Shown one piece after another: positions 51,095 through 60,411 of a stretch of DNA of 64,000 nucleotides. This DNA is from Clostridia bacterium (GTDB lineage: Bacteria > Bacillota > Clostridia > Christensenellales > Christensenellaceae): assembly GCA_017439085.1 (NCBI GenBank), contig JAFRTU010000007.1:1-64000 (forward strand), given 5' to 3'. The first letter of the stretch is position 1; every line of letters begins with the position of its first letter. The notes beneath the pieces are model-generated. The model was not told the DNA's origin and searched no databases. It saw only the letters and a list, made by a program, of their open reading frames with translations. The translations under genes were made by a program, and so were the position numbers.

Positions 51095-52144
51095 TCACCT
51101 GATCCAGGATGCAATGAGCTGCATTACAGGAGCAAGAGAGGATATCGTGAATACGACCGTAAGAAGCCTTGCGGTCTGAAGCGTAGCGACGGTAGGAATG
51201 TCGCCTCCGAGCTCCTCAGCAAGAAGACATATCTCGGAAAGACCTCCCGGGGAACATATGAACATGCTCGTAAGCCTCTGGATCCTGAATATCTTTCTCA
51301 GTATGAGACTGTCCACTACGAGGCATATGAGCAGGAATCCCGTTATGAACAGCAGTCCTATCCAGAGTTCGGTCATGGCGTGGAGCATACTAACCGTTAT
51401 GAGTGTTCCGGAGTAAGTGCCAGACAGAACCATGTTTACGGATGACAGGATCTTCGGCATCCTGTATTCCCTTATGAATATGCTGTAGAGAGCTCCTCCG
51501 ATTATGGAACCGAACATAGTAGCTCCGCTCAGATCTATCAGTTTGAAAAGGTAACCGAGGACCAGAGCGAATATGAGGACGAAAATCCAGTCTATGACAT
51601 TTGGCTTTACGTCCGATTTTTCCTGTCCGATATATGCCTCGTCTCCGTCAGTCTCTGCGACTTTCCTTACGACGAAGGGGATGATGAGGTAAATGAGTAT
51701 CATCCTGAAGGAATGCATCATAGCGACGATGGCGCTCTGTGCACCGTAATCTGCCGAAAGAATGGTCATGTCAGTCTGTCCGCCGGGGGACAGGGAGAAA
51801 AAACATGTGATTATATCATAGTCCGTGCAAGCATACATTAGGAATGCCATAAGTATGGTCTGGAGTATGAACAGAGCCATTGTGACGAGATAGATCTTCC
51901 AGATGTTTTTCAGATGCTTTACAGTTGCTTTTGTGATCCTGCTTCCGATTATCATTCCGGATGAGACCTGCATTATTACCTTTATGTTCGGAATAGATCT
52001 GGCCCAGCCGGTGAGCAGGCTGAAAACGCCCACGGCAATAAGAGCGCCCATTGAGAGACCACCGGGGACTTTGAGTCTGTATAGAATGTATCCGCCGAGA
52101 GCTCCGACGGCAAGAGTAAGTATCATCTGAAAAATGGGATGCAT
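51095..52144 (-). CDS. AbrB-family membrane transporter
   Basis: This 349-aa protein has ten or more hydrophobic segments. It has the duplicated AbrB architecture: LKVPGGLSMGALIAVGVFSLL, then CFFSLSPGGQTDMTILSADYG in the first half, and SMFICSPGGLSEICLLAEELGG in the second. Relatives are annotated ammonia monooxygenase-like or AbrB regulators, but are permeases of organic solutes. The operator-like palindrome upstream and the divergent TetR gene suggest induction by the substrate. Confidence 0.85.
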   Translation of the reverse strand: MHPIFQMILTLAVGALGGYILYRLKVPGGLSMGALIAVGVFSLLTGWARSIPNIKVIMQVSSGMIIGSRITKATVKHLKNIWKIYLVTMALFILQTILMAFLMYACTDYDIITCFFSLSPGGQTDMTILSADYGAQSAIVAMMHSFRMILIYLIIPFVVRKVAETDGDEAYIGQEKSDVKPNVIDWIFVLIFALVLGYLFKLIDLSGATMFGSIIGGALYSIFIREYRMPKILSSVNMVLSGTYSGTLITVSMLHAMTELWIGLLFITGFLLICLVVDSLILRKIFRIQRLTSMFICSPGGLSEICLLAEELGGDIPTVATLQTARLLTVVFTISSLAPVMQLIASWIR

Positions 52145-52231
52145 ATGTTTTCAAATCTCCGGAACGAATATCGATGGATTTATCATCAAGAAGATTATAA
52201 CCTACATGTTAAATTTTAGTCATTTAATCTG

Positions 52232-52255
52232 AAAATGTCTGAAACTTGACATTTT
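52232..52255. promoter_or_regulatory. Candidate TetR operator overlapping a -35 box
   Basis: AAAATGTC (52232-52239) and GACATTTT (52248-52255) form a perfect 8-bp inverted repeat with an 8-base spacer. The right arm overlaps a consensus TTGACA (52246-52251) reading toward the TetR gene. The 300-bp gap holds both divergent promoters and nothing coding. Confidence 0.5.
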
Positions 52256-52446
52256 TCGAATGAAAATGATAAGTTATATTCACTTTTTTAATCAAGATGT
52301 GCTAATATATTAGATGTAATCTGCCTTAACAGTGCGTTTTTCGACACTTCCGGCAGATAGCCTGTAATAGGAGAATATGGGATTCTGACTTATAAAAGTC
52401 TTATCTCAGCAATTATTTAGAATCATAAGGTGGGAGTGATTAATCA

Positions 52447-52986
52447 ATGCCAAAGATCATCAATGATGTAAGGAACCAGCTAATAAGAGAGACAAAAAAG
52501 ATCCTGATCGAGGACAGGGGCATAAAGAAACTGACTTTGAGGAGAGTCGCATATGGCTGCAACGTTTCCATAGGACTCATTTATAACTATTTCGAAAACA
52601 AGCTGGATCTCGTATCCGCAGTGATGCAGGAGGACTGGCTTGCAAGAGAAAAGGAGTTTGATGAAAAGTCTCCGTATGATTCCCCGAAAAAAGCTATAGA
52701 GGAACTGTACAGGCATGTTCACGAATTTGCTCTTACATATGACTGCGTATGGAATGAATACCTCGAAACAAAGGGTCTGAATCCCGGAGATGAGAAGTTC
52801 GTCAATTTCAGAAAACAGTTCATAGAAGAACTCGAAGAGCTTTTGAAACCAACGTTCGAAAAGAAGGCAAAAGCAGTGGATAAGAAGATAATTAAGTTCT
52901 TCGCCCTCTATATCGCAAAGTTTGCAAGAGATCCGGATATCGAATACAAGGATTTCAAGGATATAGTGCTTACCCTTCTGAAATAA
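52447..52986 (+). CDS. TetR-family transcriptional regulator
   Basis: This 179-aa regulator has an N-terminal HTH with RGIKKLTLRRVAYGCNVSIGLIYNYFENKLDLVSAVM (residues 19-55), the TetR signature. The C-terminal all-helical ligand domain is short. It is divergent from the AbrB-type transporter and probably represses it and itself through the palindrome at 52232. GGTGGGAG lies ahead of the ATG. Confidence 0.9.
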   Translation: MPKIINDVRNQLIRETKKILIEDRGIKKLTLRRVAYGCNVSIGLIYNYFENKLDLVSAVMQEDWLAREKEFDEKSPYDSPKKAIEELYRHVHEFALTYDCVWNEYLETKGLNPGDEKFVNFRKQFIEELEELLKPTFEKKAKAVDKKIIKFFALYIAKFARDPDIEYKDFKDIVLTLLK

Positions 52987-53004
52987 GGAGACCATCAATG
53001 GATA

Positions 53005-53035
53005 GGATCCGGTCTTTTAGTCCGGATCTTTTTTT
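53005..53035 (+). terminator. Terminator of the TetR gene
   Basis: GATCCGG (53006-53012) pairs with CCGGATC (53022-53028), then seven T residues. Confidence 0.85.
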
Positions 53036-53042
53036 AATAAAG

Positions 53043-53075
53043 AAAAAGTGCAGTCCGTACAGGACTGCACTTTTT
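53043..53075. terminator. Bidirectional terminator between TetR and rubrerythrin
   Basis: AAAAAGTGCAGTCC (53043-53056) pairs perfectly with its complement at 53062-53075... with tails of A and T on both sides, so it works in both directions. It serves the convergent rubrerythrin gene. Confidence 0.9.
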
Positions 53076-53094
53076 GTCATGTCAGAAATTGTTC

Positions 53095-53763
53095 TCAGTA
53101 ATTCTCGGCATTGACCTCGAAATATGCCTTAGGATGTGCACAGACGGGGCATACTTCCGGAGCTTCCGTTCCGACTACTATATGTCCGCAGTTCCTGCAT
53201 TCCCAGACCTTTACTTCGCTCTTCTTGAAGACTTCCTGCATCTCAACGTTCTTTAAGAGTGCACGGTATCTTTCCTCATGATGCTTCTCGATAGCGCCAA
53301 CTGCACGGAATTTAGCTGCGAGCTCAGGGAAACCTTCCTTCTCAGCTGTCTTGGCGAATCCCTCATACATATCTGTCCATTCGAAGTTCTCTCCTGCAGC
53401 AGCAGCTTCGAGGTTTTCAGCCGTGGTTCCGATGCCGTTCAGTTCCTTGAACCACATCTTTGCATGTTCCTTTTCGTTATCAGCGGTCTTCAGGAAGAGG
53501 GCAGCGATCTGCTCGAATCCTTCTTTCTTTGCCTTTGATGCGAAATAGGTGTATTTGTTCCTAGCCTGGGACTCACCTGCAAATGCAGCCTCAAGGTTCT
53601 TCTCGGTCTGTGTTCCGGAATATTTATTGGCCTTGGGAGCTTCTTCCTTGATCTCTACGAGATCGTCTCCTGTTGCTCCGCAAACAGGGCATACAGCCTC
53701 TTCAAGGCTCTCAGCTTCAAATTCTTCATTGCAGATATTGCATCTAAATTTTGCCATCATCAA
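53095..53763 (-). CDS. Rubrerythrin with rubredoxin-like domains at both ends
   Basis: This non-haem di-iron peroxidase protects anaerobes from hydrogen peroxide. In order, residues 5-35 hold an N-terminal rubredoxin/zinc-ribbon-like segment (CNICNEEF...[11 protein letters not shown]). Residues 48-180 form the four-helix di-iron domain with [39 protein letters not shown] and [11 protein letters not shown] ligands. A C-terminal rubredoxin follows ([10 protein letters not shown]...[11 protein letters not shown]). Classical rubrerythrin has only the C-terminal domain. AGGAGG precedes the paired ATG codons at 53763 and 53760. Confidence 0.95.
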   Translation of the reverse strand: MMMAKFRCNICNEEFEAESLEEAVCPVCGATGDDLVEIKEEAPKANKYSGTQTEKNLEAAFAGESQARNKYTYFASKAKKEGFEQIAALFLKTADNEKEHAKMWFKELNGIGTTAENLEAAAAGENFEWTDMYEGFAKTAEKEGFPELAAKFRAVGAIEKHHEERYRALLKNVEMQEVFKKSEVKVWECRNCGHIVVGTEAPEVCPVCAHPKAYFEVNAENY

Positions 53764-53828
53764 TCCTCCTGTTGTTATTCATTATGGTTATTTATATTGT
53801 ACTTTCAATGCATACTAAAATCAAATCG

Positions 53829-53859
53829 AAAAAAGAGGATGTCATGATGGGCATCCTCT
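53829..53859 (-). terminator. Minus-strand terminator-like hairpin in the rubrerythrin leader
   Basis: AGAGGATG (53834-53841) pairs with CATCCTCT (53852-53859). Read on the minus strand, a run of six T residues follows (complement of 53829-53834). It lies about 70 bases ahead of the rubrerythrin start with no gene to its right on that strand, so it could attenuate rubrerythrin or end a small antisense RNA. Confidence 0.5.
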
Positions 53860-54009
53860 AATCCGGTAAGGTAATCATTGGGAGTGAAAACCTATGTATA
53901 TATTGGGGTCATCTTTATTATCACATATGACAAGTACGAAAAAACGGACTTCATAACTCCTCTTTATGATATAATCTATCTGTATCATTTCTAAGAAAGG
54001 GGTCATGAT

Positions 54010-55008
54010 ATGGCCAGTTCAAAGACGAGGATATTGTTCCTGCTGGACCTTCTCAGGACATATACGGACGATGAGCACTTCCTTACCAGAGAAGAGATAA
54101 TGGACAAGATGGATGAAGCGGGCTATAAGGCCATGGACAGGAAGGTCGTATACAGCGACATAGAAGCACTAAAGGAATACGGCATAGACATAATCACACA
54201 GAGACAGAATAGACAGTACTACTATTCGATAGGAGCCAGGGATTTCGAACTCGTTGAGCTTAAACTCCTAGTCGACTCGATACAGGCAGCCAAGTTCATT
54301 TCTGAAGACAAATCCACAAAGCTCATTAAAAAGCTCGAGACTCTCGTAAGCGTACACGAGGCCGGAGAACTTCACAGGAACGTGCTCATCTCAGGAAAGA
54401 TGAACACCTCTAACGAGATGATATTCTACAGCGTCGACAGTATATTCACTGCCATAAACAAGAACAGGAAGATCACCTTCAAGTACGGACAGTGGAACGC
54501 ACAGAAGCAGCTGAAGCCGAGAAGAGAATCACTCATTTACAAGGTATCCCCTTGGACGCTCATCTGGGATGACGAGTACTACTATTTGGTCGCATATGAT
54601 GACAGGGATCAGAAGATAAAGCACTACAGAGTCGACAAGATGATGGAGATAGCCATCACTGATGAGGAGAGGACCGGAAGGGACGAGTTCAGGAAAGAGA
54701 ACGTGCGTGACTATCAGAGGCGTGTGTTCGGCATGTTCGGCGGAGAGACGAGAACGGTCGTCCTTGAATGCGAAGACGGTGACAAGTTCTACGGAATAAT
54801 AATAGACAGGTTCGGAAAGGACATAATCATCTCAAGGAACCCGGAAAAGGGGACCTTCAGAGTAGTTGTCGACGTGGTACCGAGCCCTCAGTTCTACGGA
54901 TGGCTGTTCTCCCTTGGAGAAGGTATAAGGATCGTTTCCCCCGATGACGTTGTCGAGGAATGTTCTAAGGCAGCAGAAAGCATATACAGGCAGTTCGGAA
55001 AGAAATGA
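54010..55008 (+). CDS. WYL-domain transcriptional regulator
   Basis: This 332-aa regulator has an N-terminal winged helix (residues 5-75: LLRTYTDDEHFLTREEIMDKM). The WYL domain spans about 145-225 with SLIYKVSPWTLIWDDEYYYLVAYDDRDQKIKHYRVDKM, followed by a WCX C-terminal extension. Such proteins sense nucleic acid or nucleotide ligands and control DNA repair or defence genes. It overlaps the AlkD-like gene by four bases, which suggests joint damage-related function. Confidence 0.92.
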   Translation: MASSKTRILFLLDLLRTYTDDEHFLTREEIMDKMDEAGYKAMDRKVVYSDIEALKEYGIDIITQRQNRQYYYSIGARDFELVELKLLVDSIQAAKFISEDKSTKLIKKLETLVSVHEAGELHRNVLISGKMNTSNEMIFYSVDSIFTAINKNRKITFKYGQWNAQKQLKPRRESLIYKVSPWTLIWDDEYYYLVAYDDRDQKIKHYRVDKMMEIAITDEERTGRDEFRKENVRDYQRRVFGMFGGETRTVVLECEDGDKFYGIIIDRFGKDIIISRNPEKGTFRVVVDVVPSPQFYGWLFSLGEGIRIVSPDDVVEECSKAAESIYRQFGKK

Positions 55009-55691
55009 AGAAAGAACAGATACTTGAAAGACTTTTCTCCATGAGGGATGAAGGGTACTGTGAGATGAATGCCAGGGTCGTAAATGATCCAACACTGAAG
55101 TATATAGGTGTAAGGACTCCGGATCTACGGAGATTTGCTTCAGAGCTCTTCAGATCGAATGAGTATGACGAATTCATCTCCATACTGCCCCACGAATATA
55201 ACGATGAATATCTCCTTCACGGTTTCATATTGTCGAAGTTCAGGGACTATGACAAGTGCATGGCTGAAGTAGAAAGAATTCTTCCATTCTTGTCAAACTG
55301 GGCTGAAACGGATACTCTCTCTCCGAAATGCTTTGAAAGGAACAGGGAAGACGTGAGAGGAAGGATAGATATATGGATGGATTCGGATAAGCCTTATATA
55401 AGGAGATTCGCCCTATGCCGTCTGATGAGCCTATTTCTCGATGATCCGTATTTCAGAGAATCCGATTACGGATATATCCTTAACAGCCATATGGACCATT
55501 ATTATCTCAATATGATGAGAGCATGGTATATGGCGACCGCACTTGCAAAGCAGTTTGACAGTGCGGTAAGGATCATCGAAGACAGAAGACTTGACAGATG
55601 GACCCACAACAAGGCTATACAGAAAGCCGTGGAGAGCTTCAGGGTGAGCGATGAGAAAAAGACATATCTAAAGTCTTTGAGATGGCAATAA
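55005..55691 (+). CDS. DNA alkylation repair protein (AlkD-like)
   Basis: This 228-aa protein is built of HEAT-like repeats, as in the AlkC/AlkD DNA glycosylases: KYIGVRTPDLRRFASEL at the N-terminus, LSNWAETDTLSPKCF in the middle, where AlkD has its catalytic-site WxxxD, and NMMRAWYMATALAKQF near 165. It would remove cationic alkylated bases without base flipping. Co-translated with the WYL regulator upstream. Confidence 0.88.
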   Translation: MKKEQILERLFSMRDEGYCEMNARVVNDPTLKYIGVRTPDLRRFASELFRSNEYDEFISILPHEYNDEYLLHGFILSKFRDYDKCMAEVERILPFLSNWAETDTLSPKCFERNREDVRGRIDIWMDSDKPYIRRFALCRLMSLFLDDPYFRESDYGYILNSHMDHYYLNMMRAWYMATALAKQFDSAVRIIEDRRLDRWTHNKAIQKAVESFRVSDEKKTYLKSLRWQ

Positions 55692-55707
55692 TGAAAGGAG
55701 AAACCAT

Positions 55708-57528
55708 ATGCCGGGAAGAGGCGGAATGAGAGGAGGTCCGTTCAGTGACCTCACGGAAGAAGAGAAGAAGAGCGTGCCCAAGGTCACCAAAGACCTCCTG
55801 AAGAGGATATTCTCATATCTTGAACCATATAAGGGGAGACTTGCTCTCGTATTCGTATGCATCATAATATCAGCTTCGATGAAGCTTCTGCCCTCGATAC
55901 TCACAGGAAACATAATAGACGAGGGACTCATAGGAAGAAGCATTCCGAAGCTCATACTGTATATCTTGCTGTCGCTCCTCGTGACCTTTGCAGCAAACAT
56001 AATCGGTATAGTGGAGAGTCATCTTAATACATGGATAGCACAGCACATCTCCTTCGACATGAGGAACCAGATGTACAAGCATCTCCAAAGGATGTCTCAG
56101 AGGTTCTTCACTACCAACAGCCAGGGGGACATCATCACCAGGATGACCAGCGACATAGGCGGAGTCGAGAGAGTTGTAACTAGCACCTTCACCAACATAA
56201 TCTCCAATGTGATCACACTTGTCATAGCCGTCATAGCGATGTTCCAGAAGAACTGGATACTCGCTCTTATCGGCATGGTGATAATACCTCTCTTCGCACT
56301 TCCGACGAGAAGTGCCGGGAAGAAGAGATGGAGCATCACGAGGCAGTCCCAGGAATTCAATGACAATATGAACGATATCCTTAACGAGACCATGTCCGTG
56401 TCCGGTCAGCTGCTTGTAAAACTGTTCAATAAGGAAGGCTATGAATACGGCAAATACAGGCAGCTAAACAAGCAGATGATCGACCTTAACATCAAGGAGA
56501 ATCTTGCAGGCAGATGGTTCTTCGTCATAATGTCAACTTTCACGAAGATAGGGCCTATGCTCATCTATTTTGTCGGCGGACTTCTGATGATGAAGACAGA
56601 TTCAAGTCTTACCGTCGGAGACATCACCGTCATGGTTTCTCTTCTGAGCCAGATGTACATGCCTGTGAACTCGCTTCTGAACATACAGGTTGAGTGGCTG
56701 AGGAGCATGGCGCTCTTTTCAAGGATATTCGAGTATTACGATCTTCCTGTCGAGATAAAGAACAGGGAAAATGCCCTTAAGCCCGCTTCTTTCAAGGGAG
56801 ACATCAGGTTCAATGACGTATCCTTCTCATATGACGGAGAGAACGACATTTTGAAACACATAGATCTTGAGATCAAGGCAGGCGACTGTCTTGCCGTCGT
56901 CGGTCCTTCAGGGTCAGGCAAGAGTACTCTCATAAACCTGCTTCCGAGGCTCTATGACGTCACTGGAGGTTCTGTTACCATAGACGGTAATGATGTAAGG
57001 GATATAGACCTTTCGTTCCTGAGGGGCGGCATAGGGCTCGTTTCCCAGGATACGTATCTGTTCAACGGAACGATAAGGGAAAACCTCCTGTATGCAAAAC
57101 CGAACGCAACGGAAGAGGAGCTGAGGGAAGTATGCAGAAAGGCGAATATACTTGACCTCATAGAATCCTCGCCCGACGGCATGGAGACCATGGTGGGGAA
57201 CAGAGGCCTTAAGCTCTCAGGCGGGGAGAAACAGAGACTATCCATTGCAAGAGTGCTCCTAAAGGATCCGGACATAGTGATCTTTGATGAGGCGACATCA
57301 GCCCTCGACTCCATAAACGAGAGGAAGATACAGGACGCCATCGATCCTATAGTAGAAGAAAGGACGTCGATACTGATCGCTCACAGACTCTCGACGATAC
57401 TTGCTGCGGATGAGATCGCCGTACTTAAGGACGGAAGGATCGTGGAGAGAGGCCAGCATGAGGATCTTCTGAAACTTAACGGGGTTTACGCAGAGCTCTA
57501 CAATACTCAGTTCAAGATCAAACAATAA
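55708..57528 (+). CDS. ABC exporter, fused membrane and ATPase domains
   Basis: This 606-aa half-transporter acts as a homodimer or with another half. A Gly/Arg-rich N-terminus (PGRGGMRGG) and six membrane helices (residues 25-330) are followed by the nucleotide-binding domain: Walker A VGPSGSGKSTLINLL near 395, Q-loop SQDTYLFNGTI, signature LSGGEKQRLSIARVLL and Walker B VIFDEATSALDS. Relatives export lipids, drugs or peptides. AAAGGAG precedes the ATG. Confidence 0.93.
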   Translation: MPGRGGMRGGPFSDLTEEEKKSVPKVTKDLLKRIFSYLEPYKGRLALVFVCIIISASMKLLPSILTGNIIDEGLIGRSIPKLILYILLSLLVTFAANIIGIVESHLNTWIAQHISFDMRNQMYKHLQRMSQRFFTTNSQGDIITRMTSDIGGVERVVTSTFTNIISNVITLVIAVIAMFQKNWILALIGMVIIPLFALPTRSAGKKRWSITRQSQEFNDNMNDILNETMSVSGQLLVKLFNKEGYEYGKYRQLNKQMIDLNIKENLAGRWFFVIMSTFTKIGPMLIYFVGGLLMMKTDSSLTVGDITVMVSLLSQMYMPVNSLLNIQVEWLRSMALFSRIFEYYDLPVEIKNRENALKPASFKGDIRFNDVSFSYDGENDILKHIDLEIKAGDCLAVVGPSGSGKSTLINLLPRLYDVTGGSVTIDGNDVRDIDLSFLRGGIGLVSQDTYLFNGTIRENLLYAKPNATEEELREVCRKANILDLIESSPDGMETMVGNRGLKLSGGEKQRLSIARVLLKDPDIVIFDEATSALDSINERKIQDAIDPIVEERTSILIAHRLSTILAADEIAVLKDGRIVERGQHEDLLKLNGVYAELYNTQFKIKQ

Positions 57529-57604
57529 CATTCAAGTTTTATATTCAGAGTCCATGTGTGCTATCATATTGTTTGTGCAGAAAACAATTATGAGGATGGC
57601 ACTC

Positions 57605-58822
57605 ATGGACTTTTTGTTACCGTTTCTTTATGTGATATTTATTTCGCTCGGTCTTCCGGACTCTCTGTTCGGAGTGGCCTGGCCTGTCATGCACGAAGAG
57701 ATGAACGTATCTGAATCCTTCGGCTCCGTCTATCAGATGGTAGTCGGTTTCTGTACGGCAGGCATTAGCCTCATAGCCGGCAAGCTTTTAAGGAGATACG
57801 GTACCGCCAGGGTCACCTATGTTTCCATAATCCTTACAGTGATCGGTCTCATAGGCATGAGCTATGCAAAGAGCCTCATATTCCTTATCTTTTTTGCTGT
57901 AGTGCTCGGCTACGGAGCAGGTGCCATAGATACCGGTCTCAACAGCTACGTTTCCACACACTATCATGCCAGACACATGAACTGGCTCCATTGTTTCTGG
58001 GGCATAGGCGTGGCACTTTCTCCTCTCATAATGTCTTTCTCGCTCACGGCCGGAGTCGATACGTCCTGGAGAGGCGGTTACAGGACAGTAGGAATACTTC
58101 AGGCATGCATCCTCATTGCCGTCACTTTCATTATGAGAAAATGGATAAAAAGGGAAGAGACAGAAGACCTTTATGAGGAGACGCGCATAGACACAAGCAA
58201 GGAAGGGATCCTGCAGATTTTCAGGAAAAAAGGCGTGCTCCTTTCCGTCATCTCCCTTGGAGTCTACTGCGGCATGGAATACATAATCGGGACCTGGGGC
58301 GCATCATATATGGTAAACGTGTTCGACATGGAGCCTGCGTCTGCAGCCCGCTGGGTCTCCCTTTATTATACGGGGATAATGATCGGAAGGTTTGCCTCAG
58401 GCTTCTTCTCCATCAAATTCCACGATGACCTGATCATATCCTTCGGCATATTCATAGCATCCCTTGCCGCAGGATCATTGTGTTTTTCCATGGGATCACT
58501 TGAGAACATGGCGTTCTTCATAATAGGACTCGGATTCGCTCCTATTTTCCCATGCATCCTCCACAGCATCCCCAACAGATTCGGTACAGAGTATTCGGCG
58601 GACATAACGGGATACCATACTTTCGGAGCCTATGGAATTGGGTTTCTGATACAGTTCACTTTCGGAATTATCGCCAGCACCGTTTCGTTCAATATAACTC
58701 CCTTCGTGCTCCTTGGACTGTCGCTTACTTTCATAGCTCTGAACTTTCTGGTACTCAAGAAGACTGGACTCCTGAAGAAGAGATACATACTTGGTATCAA
58801 ACGTAAGAAGAACAGGAAATGA
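57605..58822 (+). CDS. Major facilitator superfamily transporter
   Basis: This 405-aa protein has twelve hydrophobic segments, with LLRRYGTARVTYVS after helix 2 and a long basic loop in the middle (RKWIKREETEDLYEETR). The start at ATG 57605 is preferred because GAGGA lies just before it and the first helix (DFLLPFLYVIFISLGLPDSL) begins there. An ATG at 57554 would add 17 residues. It resembles fucose- or proton-driven sugar permeases in the opening LPDSLFGVAWP block. Substrate unknown. Confidence 0.87.
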   Translation: MDFLLPFLYVIFISLGLPDSLFGVAWPVMHEEMNVSESFGSVYQMVVGFCTAGISLIAGKLLRRYGTARVTYVSIILTVIGLIGMSYAKSLIFLIFFAVVLGYGAGAIDTGLNSYVSTHYHARHMNWLHCFWGIGVALSPLIMSFSLTAGVDTSWRGGYRTVGILQACILIAVTFIMRKWIKREETEDLYEETRIDTSKEGILQIFRKKGVLLSVISLGVYCGMEYIIGTWGASYMVNVFDMEPASAARWVSLYYTGIMIGRFASGFFSIKFHDDLIISFGIFIASLAAGSLCFSMGSLENMAFFIIGLGFAPIFPCILHSIPNRFGTEYSADITGYHTFGAYGIGFLIQFTFGIIASTVSFNITPFVLLGLSLTFIALNFLVLKKTGLLKKRYILGIKRKKNRK

Positions 58823-58842
58823 CATCAGTATGGACAGATCTT

Positions 58843-58871
58843 AAGCCCCTTTCTGCGGAAAGGGACTTTTC
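58843..58871 (+). terminator. Intrinsic terminator
   Basis: CCCTTTC (58847-58853) pairs with GAAAGGG (58858-58864), extended by weaker pairs, then ACTTTTCT. Confidence 0.7.
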
Positions 58872-59001
58872 TATATGAACGACGTTCATAAAAATATCGC
58901 TGAACGATGACATTAGACCTCTTAAAGGGCTATAATGATTGTTAGATACTATATCAATATGCATTTTCGGTATCTAAAACAATTTATAGGGAGATCTCCA
59001 T

Positions 59002-60411
59002 ATGGACAAAAAGGAAAAAGAGCTGAGGGAGATTAAGAGGCTCGAAAAGGACAGTGCCTTCCACAGTCACAAATACTATTTTCCGATCCTCATCCTCGTG
59101 CTCACGATAGTATACATCGTGGATGAGCTGGCCTCGAACGTAAGAGGTGCAGTCGACTCCTTCACGATATGCGATCTTTTCAACACAACATTCGGTACGC
59201 CTGAATACGACAGAGCTTCCGGTATCCTCGGACTCGTCACCACGGGCTGCTACCTTATCTACCTTGTGGCTCCGTTCTACAAGAGCCTTGCAGACAAGTT
59301 CGGACGCAGGATATTCCTCATCATCAACACGATAGGAATGGGAGTGGGAATGCTGGTATCCATCATATCTCACAACATACCTCTTTATCTCGTCGGTTGC
59401 GTCATTATGACCTTCTTCACGCCAAATGACATGCAGGTCATATATATCATGGAATGCGCTCCGAAGGAACACAGGGCAAAGCTCTGCTCGATCACAAAGG
59501 GTATAGCGCTCATATCCGTCTCGCTTCTCGGACTTTTCGTAAAGCTGTTCGTGAACAGAGAGAATCCGGGTACATGGAGAAGCGTTTACATCATACCTAC
59601 GGCTCTTGCATTCATTATCGGTATAGCGGCTATCTATCTTGTCAGAGAGACCCCTGTCTTCACACAAAAGAGGCTAGGATTCCTCAAGAAGACGGAAGCT
59701 GAAAGAGAAGAGGAGCTGAAGGCTGAGAAGCTCGCAGACATAGAGAAGGCAGACAAGAGCGTCTCAGTAATGGGAGCATTCAAGTTCATATTCAAGAACA
59801 GACAGACAAGAGCGATAGCAATAGTCGCACTGCTGCTGGCATTCTCTACAGGATACACCGGCAAATATCAGAACATGATAGAGTCGGGTGTGGCAAAAGG
59901 CGCCATAACACCTGAAGGCTCGGACATAATCCTCATGTTCTATCCTCTCATAAACGGAATATTCACTCTTCTCGGCGGGTTCCTCACAGACTCTCTCGGA
60001 AGAAAGAAATCAGCACTTATACTCGGCGGTTGGGCAGCAGCAGGACTTGCGGTATTCGCAATAGGATGTTCTACCGGACTCAGCCCGTATATCACCGGAT
60101 TTGCATACGGCTTCTCCATAGCCGGACTCTGGTCTATCTCAGATATGATCTACTTTGTCATCACATCGGAATCCACGCCTACTGAGATGAGAGCCTCAGT
60201 CGTCGGAACGATGCAGCTCCTTGGAATGGTTGGTACCGGACTCAACATGGTCTTCAATAATGTAGTCACCATGGTAGCCGGATCCATGAACCTGCCTGTA
60301 GTCCTTACGGCATCGTACCTGCCTCTCATGGCAATAGCGCTCATTATAATGATGCTGAAGGTCAGAGAGACGAAGGACGTGGACCTCGACAATATACAGA
60401 TTGACTTATGA
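59002..60411 (+). CDS. MFS transporter (sugar-type) of the GH42 operon
   Basis: This 469-aa transporter has twelve hydrophobic segments. Family signatures are LADKFGRRIFLIINTIG between helices 2 and 3, and LTDSLGRRK-like FLTDSLGRKKSALILGG between helices 8 and 9. It has a cytosolic charged loop (TEAEREEELKAEKLADIEK). It leads an operon with a hydrolase and a GH42 galactosidase whose genes overlap, so it probably imports a galactoside. Confidence 0.88.
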   Translation: MDKKEKELREIKRLEKDSAFHSHKYYFPILILVLTIVYIVDELASNVRGAVDSFTICDLFNTTFGTPEYDRASGILGLVTTGCYLIYLVAPFYKSLADKFGRRIFLIINTIGMGVGMLVSIISHNIPLYLVGCVIMTFFTPNDMQVIYIMECAPKEHRAKLCSITKGIALISVSLLGLFVKLFVNRENPGTWRSVYIIPTALAFIIGIAAIYLVRETPVFTQKRLGFLKKTEAEREEELKAEKLADIEKADKSVSVMGAFKFIFKNRQTRAIAIVALLLAFSTGYTGKYQNMIESGVAKGAITPEGSDIILMFYPLINGIFTLLGGFLTDSLGRKKSALILGGWAAAGLAVFAIGCSTGLSPYITGFAYGFSIAGLWSISDMIYFVITSESTPTEMRASVVGTMQLLGMVGTGLNMVFNNVVTMVAGSMNLPVVLTASYLPLMAIALIIMMLKVRETKDVDLDNIQIDL

